Below, piece by piece: positions 54,756-63,458 of a stretch of DNA of 64,000 bases. The stretch is from Helicobacter magdeburgensis (GTDB lineage: Bacteria; Campylobacterota; Campylobacteria; Campylobacterales; Helicobacteraceae), in contig NZ_JRPE02000005.1 of the NCBI RefSeq assembly GCF_000765825.2, forward strand, positions 62,001-126,000. The letters run 5' to 3'. The position numbers and the translations under genes are program-made. The notes under the pieces are model-generated. The model made no database searches. It saw nothing but the letters and a program-made list of their open reading frames with translations, and was not told the origin of the DNA. The stretch's first letter is position 1. Each line of letters begins with the position of its first letter.

Positions 54756-55951
54756 AAACACAAGAAGTAAGAGTGCAAAAAATCAATACCCACGCCATTC
54801 CACAAGCCATAAAACAAGTAGGTGCGGATAGAATCGGGCAGAAAATTATGAGTAAAAAGTCCCAGATTCTAGGCTTTGAGATTAAGGATTTAAGCTTTGA
54901 AGCTTTAAATATTTTAAAACAAGAAGCTTTAAGCATTGGCGGGGATTGTGCCACACCGAGAGGCTGCATCAAACATCAGGGCGAGAAAAAAGCTATCCTT
55001 ATAATGACACACGCTCAACTTGAAAAGCTTATCCACAAGCTTGCCTACCAGCCCTTTGGGCTAAAAGAGCTAAGGCTCAAGCTTAAAGCCCATTTAGATT
55101 CTATACCTTGTCATACTGAGCGGAGCGAAGTATCTCATAAAGAATCTAAAGCAGATTCTCAAATACGCGCTAGTGTTATGGCGATTGTCAATGTAACGCC
55201 TGATAGCTTTTATGCTAGTTCGCGTAAAGACACACAAGGAGCAAAGGATAGAATCCACGCCCTTTTAGCAAAAGAAGTAGGCATTATTGACATTGGCGGG
55301 GCGAGTTCTCGTCCGGGCAGTGAGCTTATAGATTCACAAAGTGAGATTATGCGATTAAAGCCCGTGATTGAGTATATCCACACAAACAAGCTTTATGAAA
55401 AAGCAGAATTTAGCATAGATACTTATAATCCTAAGACGGCTGATTATGCCCTAAGCAAGGGCTTTACAATCATTAATGATATTAGCGGTTTTGCAGATGA
55501 AGAGATGTTTAAAGTCGCACAAAAGCATAAGGCCAAAGTGATACTTATGCACTCCAAAGGCACACCAAAGACAATGCAGAATCTCACGCAATATGATGAT
55601 ATTTTTGCCGAAATAGACAGCTTCTTTGCAGAAAAAATAGAAAAATGTAAAGCTTATAATATAGAAAAGATTATCCTTGATATTGGCTTTGGCTTTGCAA
55701 AAACTACACAGCAGAATCTTGCGTTGATTAAGCATTTATCGCATTTTTTGCACTTTGGATTCCCATTGCTTGTAGGGGCTAGTCGCAAAAACACCATAGG
55801 AGAAATTACCGGTAGAGACACACAAGATAGACTAGCAGGGAGCTTGGCACTGCATTTATGTGCGTTGCAAAATGGAGTGAGTATCCTGCGTATGCACGAT
55901 GAAGATTCACATATTGATATGGTAAAAATCTATAAGGCTTTGTATGAATGA
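54752..55951 (+). CDS. folP: Dihydropteroate synthase with N-terminal extension and repeat-derived insert
   Basis: Joins p-aminobenzoate to the pterin in folate synthesis. 399 residues. The catalytic TIM barrel starts near residue 143 with VMAIVNVTPDSFYASSRK, then DIGGASSRPGSE, FSIDTYNP, IINDISGF and GASRKNTIGEITGR. The 118 residues before it are the extension also known in the H. pylori protein. Between the two, residues about 119-130 (CHTERSEVSHKES) are encoded by a copy of a widespread palindromic repeat. Overlaps holB and the next gene by 4 and 8 bases. Confidence 0.92.
   Translation: MKTQEVRVQKINTHAIPQAIKQVGADRIGQKIMSKKSQILGFEIKDLSFEALNILKQEALSIGGDCATPRGCIKHQGEKKAILIMTHAQLEKLIHKLAYQPFGLKELRLKLKAHLDSIPCHTERSEVSHKESKADSQIRASVMAIVNVTPDSFYASSRKDTQGAKDRIHALLAKEVGIIDIGGASSRPGSELIDSQSEIMRLKPVIEYIHTNKLYEKAEFSIDTYNPKTADYALSKGFTIINDISGFADEEMFKVAQKHKAKVILMHSKGTPKTMQNLTQYDDIFAEIDSFFAEKIEKCKAYNIEKIILDIGFGFAKTTQQNLALIKHLSHFLHFGFPLLVGASRKNTIGEITGRDTQDRLAGSLALHLCALQNGVSILRMHDEDSHIDMVKIYKALYE
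55108..55140 (+). repeat. In-frame palindromic repeat of the CHTERSEVSH type within folP
   Basis: The DNA TCATACTGAGCGGAGCGAAG then TATCTCA matches a short repeat seen between and inside genes of many bacteria, recognisable by its peptide ERSE. TGAG and CTCA near its ends are inverted. It sits exactly at the boundary between the extension and the catalytic domain. Confidence 0.65.
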
Positions 55952-56930
55952 TGTAAATGACATAAAACAAGTGAAAGCCTTTCTGCTTCGCCAAGGGCAC
56001 ACACAAGAGGAACTTGACAGACTTGAGCAAGATGATATGATAAAGCTCTATGAAAAAGACACCCGCGAGAATACCCTTAATTTTTTAAACTATATGAATG
56101 AAGATGAATTTGTCGTAACAAGCACACTTGATGAGGCTGATATTGGTGAGCTTAAGCTCAAAGTCTGTGAAAATGCCAAAGACACACTTGCCCTTATTGA
56201 TGTGATCAAGGGGGGATTTGATGATTTTAGCTATACGGATATTGCTGATATTTTAACGCTAAGTATCAAAAATGTATCTGCTCATAAATTGCAGAGAATC
56301 TTGCGGATTGCCTATCGTGAGTTTCAAGAAATTTTGCTTGATAGGATTGCTAAACACCTTAAAGAACTGCCCATTGAAGAATACAAAGTAATGATGAATC
56401 ACTATGAAAAAATCCGCAACGACACGCACAGACTACAAAATACAATCCAAGAGTTAAGTGATGAGACAAAAAAACAGCAAATTCTTGATATGGCACATTT
56501 TAAATTGCGTATTGTCAAAAATTTTATGTCTAAAAATATCTTTAATGACACTTATAAAGAATATCTCAACAACACACCAGAAAAGCTTCAGCTTGTTGCT
56601 GAAGTCCTATCCTTAACAGGAATGTATTCTAAGAATTATCTTAAAAATCTTCCCACAGAAGAGTTAGAAGATATGAGAGATAAGCTCATTGAAGACAAGA
56701 AGCAAGATGAACGCGACCAAAAAATCTTCACGCAATACACACAAATGCTTGATGAATCTATGTATGGTTCAGATGAGCAGGAATTTAGCGATGTGTGTGT
56801 GAAGATTATCACAAGCCTTAATCAAAAGCAGATTCTTATGATTAGCGAATACCTAAACGCTAAGAATCCTGTATATGTCAATCGCTTCAACACCCTTTTG
56901 CGAGACTTTAAGAAAAGTTTAAAACATTAA
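55944..56930 (+). CDS. Conserved hypothetical protein downstream of folP
   Basis: 328 residues, soluble, rich in Glu, Lys, Leu and Asp, mostly helical by appearance, with a coiled-coil-like part near residues 130-180. No signal peptide, transmembrane segment or catalytic motif that I recognise. Segments about 75-130 and 190-250 resemble FliG-type helical repeats in spacing (GGFDDFSYTDIADILTLS), but I would not claim homology. H. pylori has an uncharacterised gene in the same position after folP. Overlap with folP (8 bases) suggests cotranslation. Confidence 0.75.
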   Translation: MNDVNDIKQVKAFLLRQGHTQEELDRLEQDDMIKLYEKDTRENTLNFLNYMNEDEFVVTSTLDEADIGELKLKVCENAKDTLALIDVIKGGFDDFSYTDIADILTLSIKNVSAHKLQRILRIAYREFQEILLDRIAKHLKELPIEEYKVMMNHYEKIRNDTHRLQNTIQELSDETKKQQILDMAHFKLRIVKNFMSKNIFNDTYKEYLNNTPEKLQLVAEVLSLTGMYSKNYLKNLPTEELEDMRDKLIEDKKQDERDQKIFTQYTQMLDESMYGSDEQEFSDVCVKIITSLNQKQILMISEYLNAKNPVYVNRFNTLLRDFKKSLKH

Positions 56931-56954
56931 AATGTAAAAAAAATGTAAAACATT
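56924..56954 (+). promoter_or_regulatory. Two AATGT/ACATT inverted repeats, possible operator of the efflux operon
   Basis: ACATT-AA-AATGT at 56924-56935 and AATGT-AAA-ACATT at 56942-56954, with a further AATGTGAAAA at 56961-56970. They lie 24-54 bases upstream of the -10 box, a place for a repressor or activator. No known Helicobacter metal-regulator box (Fur, NikR) is matched. Confidence 0.45.
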
Positions 56955-56977
56955 ATCAAAAATGTGAAAAAATACTC

Positions 56978-56983
56978 TATAAT
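56978..56983 (+). promoter_or_regulatory. -10 element of the heavy-metal efflux operon
   Basis: Perfect TATAAT 30 bases before the ATG at 57014, in an A-rich 83-base gap; AAGGA precedes the start. Confidence 0.6.
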
Positions 56984-57013
56984 AAACCCCCAAAAATCAA
57001 TAAGGACATTCTA

Positions 57014-58339
57014 ATGAAATATCTTTACGCCCTATTCTTGTGCGTAAGCTTTATATATGCAGATTCTGAATTTGTAGATTTTAACAAGCTTGAAGAAGAA
57101 TTCCATATCCACACGCCCAAAAATAAACAAACACTGAATCTTAATGAGTTTATAGAACGCGTTGAGAAAAATTCTATCAACCTTGCCAAATCTCGTGCTT
57201 TAACCCAAAGCCTTTTGTATGAGGGCAAGGCAATGCGATCGTGGAATGCAAGCTATGTAGATGCAGAGACTAGTCAAGTCAAATCACCAAGTGGGGGCAA
57301 AGAGCTTGAAAATACCATTTTGCTTATGCTGACACCGCGTCTGCCGTGGGTAACCTACACTCTAGCACAAAGCTACCAAAATAAGATTCTAAGGCAGGAG
57401 AAGTCTTATGAGCTTACCAAACGCCTAGCGCTTATCACCGCGAAGCGTTTGTATTTAGACTACCTTGTTTTAAAAGAGCAGCACCAAATCTACACAAACC
57501 GCTATGAAAATGCCAAAAATCAGCTCAAAATCTCGCAAGTGCAGTATGAAGCCGGACGCATAAGCAAATCACAATACCTTTTCTTTAAAAGCGATTTTTT
57601 AGCTACAAAAGTAGCCCTTAAAACTTCGCATACTGATATGATAAACGCCCTAAATGCACTGAAAGTCATTTTAGGCATTACCACGCAGGATAGCGATTTA
57701 GTCGTTGATGGTTTGGAGTTTGCGTTTTTGCAATTTGATAATGCTAACCTTGAAAAGCACCTAGCCCAGAATCTCTACCTTGACATCATTGCCCTTGATG
57801 TAAAAGATTATCAATATAGTGCAAGTGTCGCTTCACAATCGCGGTTTGATAGTATTGAGATTGGCGGGGGCGTTGTGGCTTCAGAATCAAGTGAAGGCAT
57901 TGTTGCAAAAGTTAAGATTCCCATTCCACTGACGACAAAATATGGCAATCAAAAGGCAATGTATCTTGCCTTGCAAAGTGGCTCTATACGAGAAGGTGAG
58001 ATTCTAAAAGATTCTTTATTGACTAATGCCAACTCCTACCTAGCACAGCTTGATAATAAAAAAGAGATTATAGCCCTAGCAAAAGATAATGAAAATAATC
58101 GTGCCGAGCTTAGCGAAATTGCGCGCATTGGCTATGAAGCAGGAAAAACAAGTGCGTTTGAGTATTTGAGCGTGAAAAATGAACATCTCAACTCTATGAT
58201 TGCCACCACTCAAGCAAAACGCGATTATGTCCAAACACTCGCCAAACTAGAAGAAACACTGAGTTCCGTGCTCAATCTCACTGAAGCTAAAGAGTCGCAA
58301 ATAAAACCCCACATCAACACATCTAAGGAGCAAAAATGA
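57014..58339 (+). CDS. Outer-membrane efflux protein (TolC/CzcC family)
   Basis: Channel of a tripartite metal exporter. 441 residues. Signal peptide residues 1-16 (ending FIYA). Two OEP repeats of long helices and short strands: ENSINLAKSRALTQSL-like (here VEKNSINLAKSRAL), YEAGRISKSQYLFFKSD, and in the second half IARIGYEAGKTSAFEYLSVK, the classical GYxxGKxxxxEYL block. The C-terminal tail is polar. Overlaps the fusion-protein gene by 4 bases. Confidence 0.9.
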   Translation: MKYLYALFLCVSFIYADSEFVDFNKLEEEFHIHTPKNKQTLNLNEFIERVEKNSINLAKSRALTQSLLYEGKAMRSWNASYVDAETSQVKSPSGGKELENTILLMLTPRLPWVTYTLAQSYQNKILRQEKSYELTKRLALITAKRLYLDYLVLKEQHQIYTNRYENAKNQLKISQVQYEAGRISKSQYLFFKSDFLATKVALKTSHTDMINALNALKVILGITTQDSDLVVDGLEFAFLQFDNANLEKHLAQNLYLDIIALDVKDYQYSASVASQSRFDSIEIGGGVVASESSEGIVAKVKIPIPLTTKYGNQKAMYLALQSGSIREGEILKDSLLTNANSYLAQLDNKKEIIALAKDNENNRAELSEIARIGYEAGKTSAFEYLSVKNEHLNSMIATTQAKRDYVQTLAKLEETLSSVLNLTEAKESQIKPHINTSKEQK

Positions 58340-59430
58340 ATCCTATTAAATCCCTTTGGCTGCTTCCAGCACTGCTTATACATTTTGCTTTTAGTTTTGA
58401 AGAAATTGCAATCTCTCAAGAAGAAATTGCCAAAAATGGTATAAAAGTTATTGCTCTCAATCAAGCTTTTAACACTAAAGGCGTGCCCTTTAATGCGCTT
58501 ATCGACTTTGATGATAAAACTTCAAGCACACAAAGCTCAAGTTTTAATGCTATTGTGGTAAATATTTATAAGCGCGAGGGTGAGAGTGTCAATGAGGGAG
58601 ATTTAATCTGCGATATTAGCTCTAATGACTTAAGTGCGATGTTTTTTGAACTTACCAATGCCCAAGAACGTCTTAAAATTGCCTCCGAAAACGAACGCAA
58701 AGATAAATCACTCTATAAAGCTGGTGTTATCTCAAAACGTGAATACCAGCTTAGTTACCTCGCTATGAACGAATTGCGTTTAAAACTCAATGAAATCAAA
58801 TCAAAGCTAGATTTATTGGGTATTGACCCAAATTTTATTAAAAATGGTGCTCAAGGAAAATATGGCTTTCCAGTTGTTGCAAAAGCTTCTGGAATCTTAT
58901 CCGTGGCTCCAAAGCAAAGTGGGGAGAAAATAGAGGCTTTTACACCTTATGTGAGAATCTCAAAAAATACAGAAAAAACAAGCAACAGCCTACTTGGACG
59001 CATTAAGATTCCACTTCATCTCTCGCATAATATCCAAAAAGGTGCGCCACTTTTTGATGATGATGGCAATAAAATCGGCGAGATTGAAGCCTTATCAGTT
59101 GTGATTGATAAGGTATCAAATACTATTCTTGCCACCGCAAATATCCGTGATACCAATCTCAAAGTGGGCGAGATGATTGAAGTATATATTGATGGATTGC
59201 TGCCTAAGGGGACTATTCTTATCCCCTCATCTGCGGTTATAAAAAATGGCAACGATTATCTTATTTTTGTCCAAACAGCCAAAGGATTTAAGCCAACAAA
59301 AATTGAAAAAGTAGAAGAGCGAGATAATAGCTTTGTGATTAACCCAAAAGGGCTAAATAATCAAATGAAAATTGCCACAGGTAATATTATAAGCCTTAAA
59401 GGTATGATGGACGGGCTTGGGAGACAATAG
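58336..59430 (+). CDS. Membrane fusion protein of an RND metal exporter (CzcB/CusB type)
   Basis: 364 residues. Signal peptide residues 1-20 (ending FAFS). A lipoyl-like half motif IVVNIYKREGESVNEGDLIC, an alpha-hairpin (about 95-160), then the beta-barrel with LKVGEMIEVYIDGLLPKGTI and IPSSAVIKNGNDYLIFV. Links the pump and the outer-membrane channel in the periplasm. It ends directly at the pump ATG. Confidence 0.9.
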   Translation: MNPIKSLWLLPALLIHFAFSFEEIAISQEEIAKNGIKVIALNQAFNTKGVPFNALIDFDDKTSSTQSSSFNAIVVNIYKREGESVNEGDLICDISSNDLSAMFFELTNAQERLKIASENERKDKSLYKAGVISKREYQLSYLAMNELRLKLNEIKSKLDLLGIDPNFIKNGAQGKYGFPVVAKASGILSVAPKQSGEKIEAFTPYVRISKNTEKTSNSLLGRIKIPLHLSHNIQKGAPLFDDDGNKIGEIEALSVVIDKVSNTILATANIRDTNLKVGEMIEVYIDGLLPKGTILIPSSAVIKNGNDYLIFVQTAKGFKPTKIEKVEERDNSFVINPKGLNNQMKIATGNIISLKGMMDGLGRQ

Positions 59431-62400
59431 ATGTTAGCAAAAATTATTGAATTTTCCCTACGACAACGAATGATTGTTATCCTTAGTGCGATTATGCTTT
59501 TTATATTTGGGACATATTCCTTTCTTACAATTCCCATTGATGCTTTTCCTGATGTATCTTCTACGCAAGTAAAAATCATTCTCAAAGCACCAGGAATGGC
59601 ACCAGAAGAAGTTGAAAATCGTGTCGTGCGTCCTTTGGAGCTAGAACTGCTTGGTTTGCCAAATCAAAAAAGTCTGCGTAGTCTTTCAAAATATGGAATC
59701 GCTGATATTACTATTGATTTTAATGATGGCACAGATATTTATCTGGCTAGGAATATGGTCAATGAAAAGCTCTCAATGGCTATGGGCGATTTACCTTCCG
59801 GCGTGAGTGGGGGACTAGCACCGATTGTAACGCCTTTGAGCGATATGTTTATGTTTACTATTGAAAGCACTGATGATTCTATCTCTGAAGTGCAAAAACG
59901 CCAGCTCCTTGATTTTACCATCCGCCCAGCATTGAGAAATATCAAAGGTGTAGCTGATGTCAATCGCCTAGGGGGCTATGCCAAAGCCATTGCGATTGTG
60001 CCGGATTTTGATGATATGGCACGACTTGGAATCACTATCAGTGATTTGGAGCAGGTGTTAGAAGCAAATCTTAAAAATGACGGGGCTGGACGCGTATCAC
60101 GCGATGGAGAGAGCTTCCTTGTAAAAATACAAACAGGCTCTACAAACATAGAAGAGATTAAAAGCATTCCCATTATCACAAAGTTTGGATTCGTGCGTGT
60201 GGGGAATTTCTGCGATGTGATTGAAAGCCATATGACTCGACTTGGGCTTACAACTATTGATGGCAAAGGAGAAACAACTCTAGGTTTAGTGCTTTCTCTC
60301 AAAGGCGCAAACTCGCGCGATGCAATCGCCGAAATTAAAGTAAAACTAGAAGAACTCAAAGCCGAATTACCTCAAGGCACAGAACTCCGAGTATTTTATG
60401 ACCGATCCGAACTCACACAAAAAGCAGTCAATAATGTTATCAAAACCCTTGCTGAAGCTGTGGTGCTCATTGTAATTTTGCTCTTTTTATTTTTGGGTGA
60501 TGTGCGCGCAGCTGTTGCTGTGAGTGTAATTTTGCCCCTTTCCATAGCTATAGCCTTTGTAATGATGCGCCATTATGGCATTTCTGCAAACTTAATGAGT
60601 CTTGGCGGACTTGCCATTGCAGTTGGTATTTTAGTAGATTCTGCGGTTGTTATGGTTGAAAATGCCTTTGAAAAACTAAGTCTTACCAAAAACTCGCCAA
60701 AGCTCCACACTATTTACCGCTCCTGTAAAGAAATCTCTGTGTCTGTATTCAGTGGAATTCTCATCATTATTATCTTCTTTGTCCCAATTCTTACGCTTGA
60801 AGGTTTGGAGGGCAAATTTTTTGTTCCCTTAGCTCAAACGATTGTATTTGCTCTTCTGGGCTCATTAACACTCTCTATGACAGTAATCCCTGTGGTAAGC
60901 TCTTTTGTTTTAAAAGCTACTCAACACCACGAGACAAAACTCACACAATTTTTTCATAAGATGTATGCGCCTATGCTCAATTTTGCCCTTACAAAAACAA
61001 AACTCTTGCTTGTAGGTGCTGCATGCTTCCTTGTTTTTAGCTTCTCACTTTTTCCCTTCATCGGAAGTGCTTTTATGCCCACTCTCCAAGAGGGCGACCT
61101 TGTGCTTAATATAGAATCTAGCCCCTCTATTTCTTTGGAGCAAAGTCGTGATGTAATACTTTTAATGCAAAAAGAACTCTTAGCGCGTGTGCCAGAGATT
61201 AAAAGTATTGTTGGGCGAACAGGAGCTGATGAAGTGGGGCTTGACCCGGCAGGCTTTAACCAAACTGATGCATTTATATCCTTTAAGCCAAAGGAACAAT
61301 GGCAAGCCAAAAATATGGAAGAAGTAGAAGATAAAATTCGTGATATCATTAGCGAATTTAAAGGTATGAATATTGCTCTTGTGCAACCAATTGATATGAG
61401 AATCTCGGAAATGCTTACAGGTGTGCGCGGGGATTTAGCGATTAAAATCTTTGGTTTAGAAATTGAAAAACTCAATGAATTAAGCGCTCAAATTGTAGAT
61501 ATTCTTAAAGACATTCGCGGTTCATCAGAGGTTTTTACTACCTTCAATAAAGGAGTAAATTATCTTTATGTAACACCTTGGCATTCTGTGATGGCAAATA
61601 CAGGCATCTCTAGTGATGAATTTACAAAATTTATGCGCTCTAGCTTAGAGGGCATTATGGTAACATATATTCCTCAAGGTTTTGCAAGAATCCCCGTCAT
61701 CATTCGCCAAGATTCCGATATTGCCTCTGATATTACTAAACTTAAAAGCCTACAAATGAGTTCTCCTGATGGCAATTCCGTGCCCATTAGCTCAATAGCC
61801 GATATTGAAGAAATTGATGGACCTGTGCAGATTCAAAGGGAGCAAAGTAAGCGGTATAGCGTTGTGCGGAGCAATGTCATAGGGCGAGATTTAGGAGGCT
61901 TTGTGGAAGAGGCAAAGCAGAAAATCGCCGCACAAGTGCAGTTGCCAGAGGGCTATTCTATCACTTATGGTGGGCAGTTTGAAAACCAACAGCGTGCAAA
62001 CAAGCGGCTTTCAACCGTTATTCCACTAAGCATTTTAGCTATCTTTTTTATCTTATTTTTTACCTTTAAATCCATTCCTTTATCTTTGCTGATTTTGCTC
62101 AATATCCCATTTGCCGTTACCGGTGGGCTTATCTCGCTCTTTATCTCAGGCGAATACATCTCCGTCCCAGCATCTGTTGGCTTTATCGCCCTTTTTGGAA
62201 TCGCCGTGCTTAATGGTGTTGTGATGGTGGGCTATTTCTTACAGCTTTTAAAAGAGGGGTATGATCTTAATGATGTTGTGGTGATTGGAGCGAAACGGCG
62301 GTTGCGTCCGGTTTTGATGACAGCATTTATCGCCGGACTTGGGCTTATCCCTATGCTTTTATCCACAGGTGTTGGAAGCGAAGTGCAAAAGCCCCTAGCG

Positions 62401-62496
62401 GTGGTGGTGCTAGGGGGGCTTGTTACCTCTTCAATGCTTACACTGCTTATTCTCCCACCACTTTTTAGAATCGTGGTGCGAAAATTTGGAATCTAG
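59431..62496 (+). CDS. Heavy-metal efflux RND pump (CzcA/CusA type)
   Basis: 1021-residue proton-driven inner-membrane pump with twelve transmembrane segments: TM1 near 12-33, TM2-6 near 337-480, TM7 near 525, TM8-12 near 860-1010. Signature LTIPIDAFPDVSSTQVKI and the TM4 motif VGILVDSAVVMVEN with the proton-relay Asp place it in the HME subfamily. The motif does not clearly match the Zn/Co/Cd (DFG..DGA) or Cu/Ag versions, so the metal is open. H. pylori has two C-B-A operons of this type. It converges with the next gene by 4 bases. Confidence 0.93.
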   Translation: MLAKIIEFSLRQRMIVILSAIMLFIFGTYSFLTIPIDAFPDVSSTQVKIILKAPGMAPEEVENRVVRPLELELLGLPNQKSLRSLSKYGIADITIDFNDGTDIYLARNMVNEKLSMAMGDLPSGVSGGLAPIVTPLSDMFMFTIESTDDSISEVQKRQLLDFTIRPALRNIKGVADVNRLGGYAKAIAIVPDFDDMARLGITISDLEQVLEANLKNDGAGRVSRDGESFLVKIQTGSTNIEEIKSIPIITKFGFVRVGNFCDVIESHMTRLGLTTIDGKGETTLGLVLSLKGANSRDAIAEIKVKLEELKAELPQGTELRVFYDRSELTQKAVNNVIKTLAEAVVLIVILLFLFLGDVRAAVAVSVILPLSIAIAFVMMRHYGISANLMSLGGLAIAVGILVDSAVVMVENAFEKLSLTKNSPKLHTIYRSCKEISVSVFSGILIIIIFFVPILTLEGLEGKFFVPLAQTIVFALLGSLTLSMTVIPVVSSFVLKATQHHETKLTQFFHKMYAPMLNFALTKTKLLLVGAACFLVFSFSLFPFIGSAFMPTLQEGDLVLNIESSPSISLEQSRDVILLMQKELLARVPEIKSIVGRTGADEVGLDPAGFNQTDAFISFKPKEQWQAKNMEEVEDKIRDIISEFKGMNIALVQPIDMRISEMLTGVRGDLAIKIFGLEIEKLNELSAQIVDILKDIRGSSEVFTTFNKGVNYLYVTPWHSVMANTGISSDEFTKFMRSSLEGIMVTYIPQGFARIPVIIRQDSDIASDITKLKSLQMSSPDGNSVPISSIADIEEIDGPVQIQREQSKRYSVVRSNVIGRDLGGFVEEAKQKIAAQVQLPEGYSITYGGQFENQQRANKRLSTVIPLSILAIFFILFFTFKSIPLSLLILLNIPFAVTGGLISLFISGEYISVPASVGFIALFGIAVLNGVVMVGYFLQLLKEGYDLNDVVVIGAKRRLRPVLMTAFIAGLGLIPMLLSTGVGSEVQKPLAVVVLGGLVTSSMLTLLILPPLFRIVVRKFGI

Positions 62497-62972
62497 GCAA
62501 AATCGCCTAGAGTGGCGTTAAGCTTTTGACACAGGGTTAGATTTTTAGGCAAAGATTCTAGGTTTTTTTGTTTAAACTCTACAAAGCCTAGATTTGTAAT
62601 CGCACTAAATTCTACAAACACGCATTCTTCAGCATTTAAATCTATGGCGATATTTTTAGCTCTAAAATGCTTTTGTAAAGATTCTAGCTTGCTAGCATTA
62701 TTTTCTAGTTTCTCGCTCTCTATATACATTACCCCGCTCCAAAATCCCCCAGCAAAATAGCCCATAACCACGCTAAATCCGGGCTTTTCTTGCGGCTGAC
62801 ATATCATATAATATTCCGCCATTTCACTATCTTGGCATATTTTAAGCGAACAATTTTGCCTTTTTAGCTCATCGCTTAACACATTAAGACATAACCGCAA
62901 GATCTCATCTTGTGCAATTATCATCTCACACGCCATATCTAACACCTTTGCGTTTAATACATTTTGCTGCAT
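62493..62972 (-). CDS. Hypothetical protein
   Basis: About 159 residues from ATG 62972, which follows AAGGAG by 5 bases; an upstream GTG overlaps that site. Soluble, with six Cys spread along it, an N-terminal helix (VLDMACEMIIAQDEILRLCL) and an aromatic-rich core (PGFSVVMGYFAGGFWSGVMY). No family recognised. It has its own promoter-like element, and the ribosome-binding site is good, so I consider it a real gene. Confidence 0.65.
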   Translation of the reverse strand: MQQNVLNAKVLDMACEMIIAQDEILRLCLNVLSDELKRQNCSLKICQDSEMAEYYMICQPQEKPGFSVVMGYFAGGFWSGVMYIESEKLENNASKLESLQKHFRAKNIAIDLNAEECVFVEFSAITNLGFVEFKQKNLESLPKNLTLCQKLNATLGDFA

Positions 62973-63021
62973 ACGCACTCCTTTTTTAGAAAATTCATCT
63001 TTGCTTTACAAAGACAAGTGA

Positions 63022-63027
63022 AGTATA
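63022..63027 (-). promoter_or_regulatory. Possible -10 element for the 62.5 kb hypothetical gene
   Basis: TATACT on the minus strand about 50 bases before the ATG at 62972. The 270-base gap around it (62973-63245) is very A/T-rich, with TTAATATTTTTAATAAAAAT-like stretches near 63050, and holds nothing else I can identify. Confidence 0.35.
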
Positions 63028-63245
63028 AAAAGTAAAGGCAAATATTACTTTTTTAATATTTTTAATAAAAATTAAGCAAAATCTGTGGGTATAAAAGTAA
63101 CATTGTAGATAAGAATCTAATGGTGATTTTTTCGTTATGAAACCCTTTTAGAACAACAACACTTTTAATACACTAAATCTAAAGCTACGCAGTAAGAGAG
63201 ATAAAAAAGTGATTGATAACTTTACGCTTAAGACAAACCCGGATT

Positions 63246-63431
63246 CTAAAATCCACATTCGCGGATATAATAGCTCCCCCTGCCACACGCTCCGGGGTGG
63301 TCTTTGTAAAACTTTTGCTTATCGCCAAATTGCATATCAACAGGTGGGGGTGTTGGGGCTTCATAACAACCTTGAGTAGAAAACATTAACACGAAAAACA
63401 ATACACCAAACACAAATGATAGCTTTAGCAT
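63246..63431 (-). CDS. Small lipoprotein
   Basis: 61 residues. A typical lipoprotein signal peptide: MLKLSFVFGVLFFVLMFSTQ followed by the lipidated Cys (lipobox STQGC). The mature part of about 40 residues starts with a Pro-rich stretch (EAPTPPPVD) and has two more Cys near the end (GACGRGSYYIRECGF) that could form a disulphide. GGGGG precedes the start. No family recognised. Confidence 0.7.
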   Translation of the reverse strand: MLKLSFVFGVLFFVLMFSTQGCYEAPTPPPVDMQFGDKQKFYKDHPGACGRGSYYIRECGF

Positions 63432-63458
63432 ATATCCCCCTTTTTGAAGATTGAAGCC

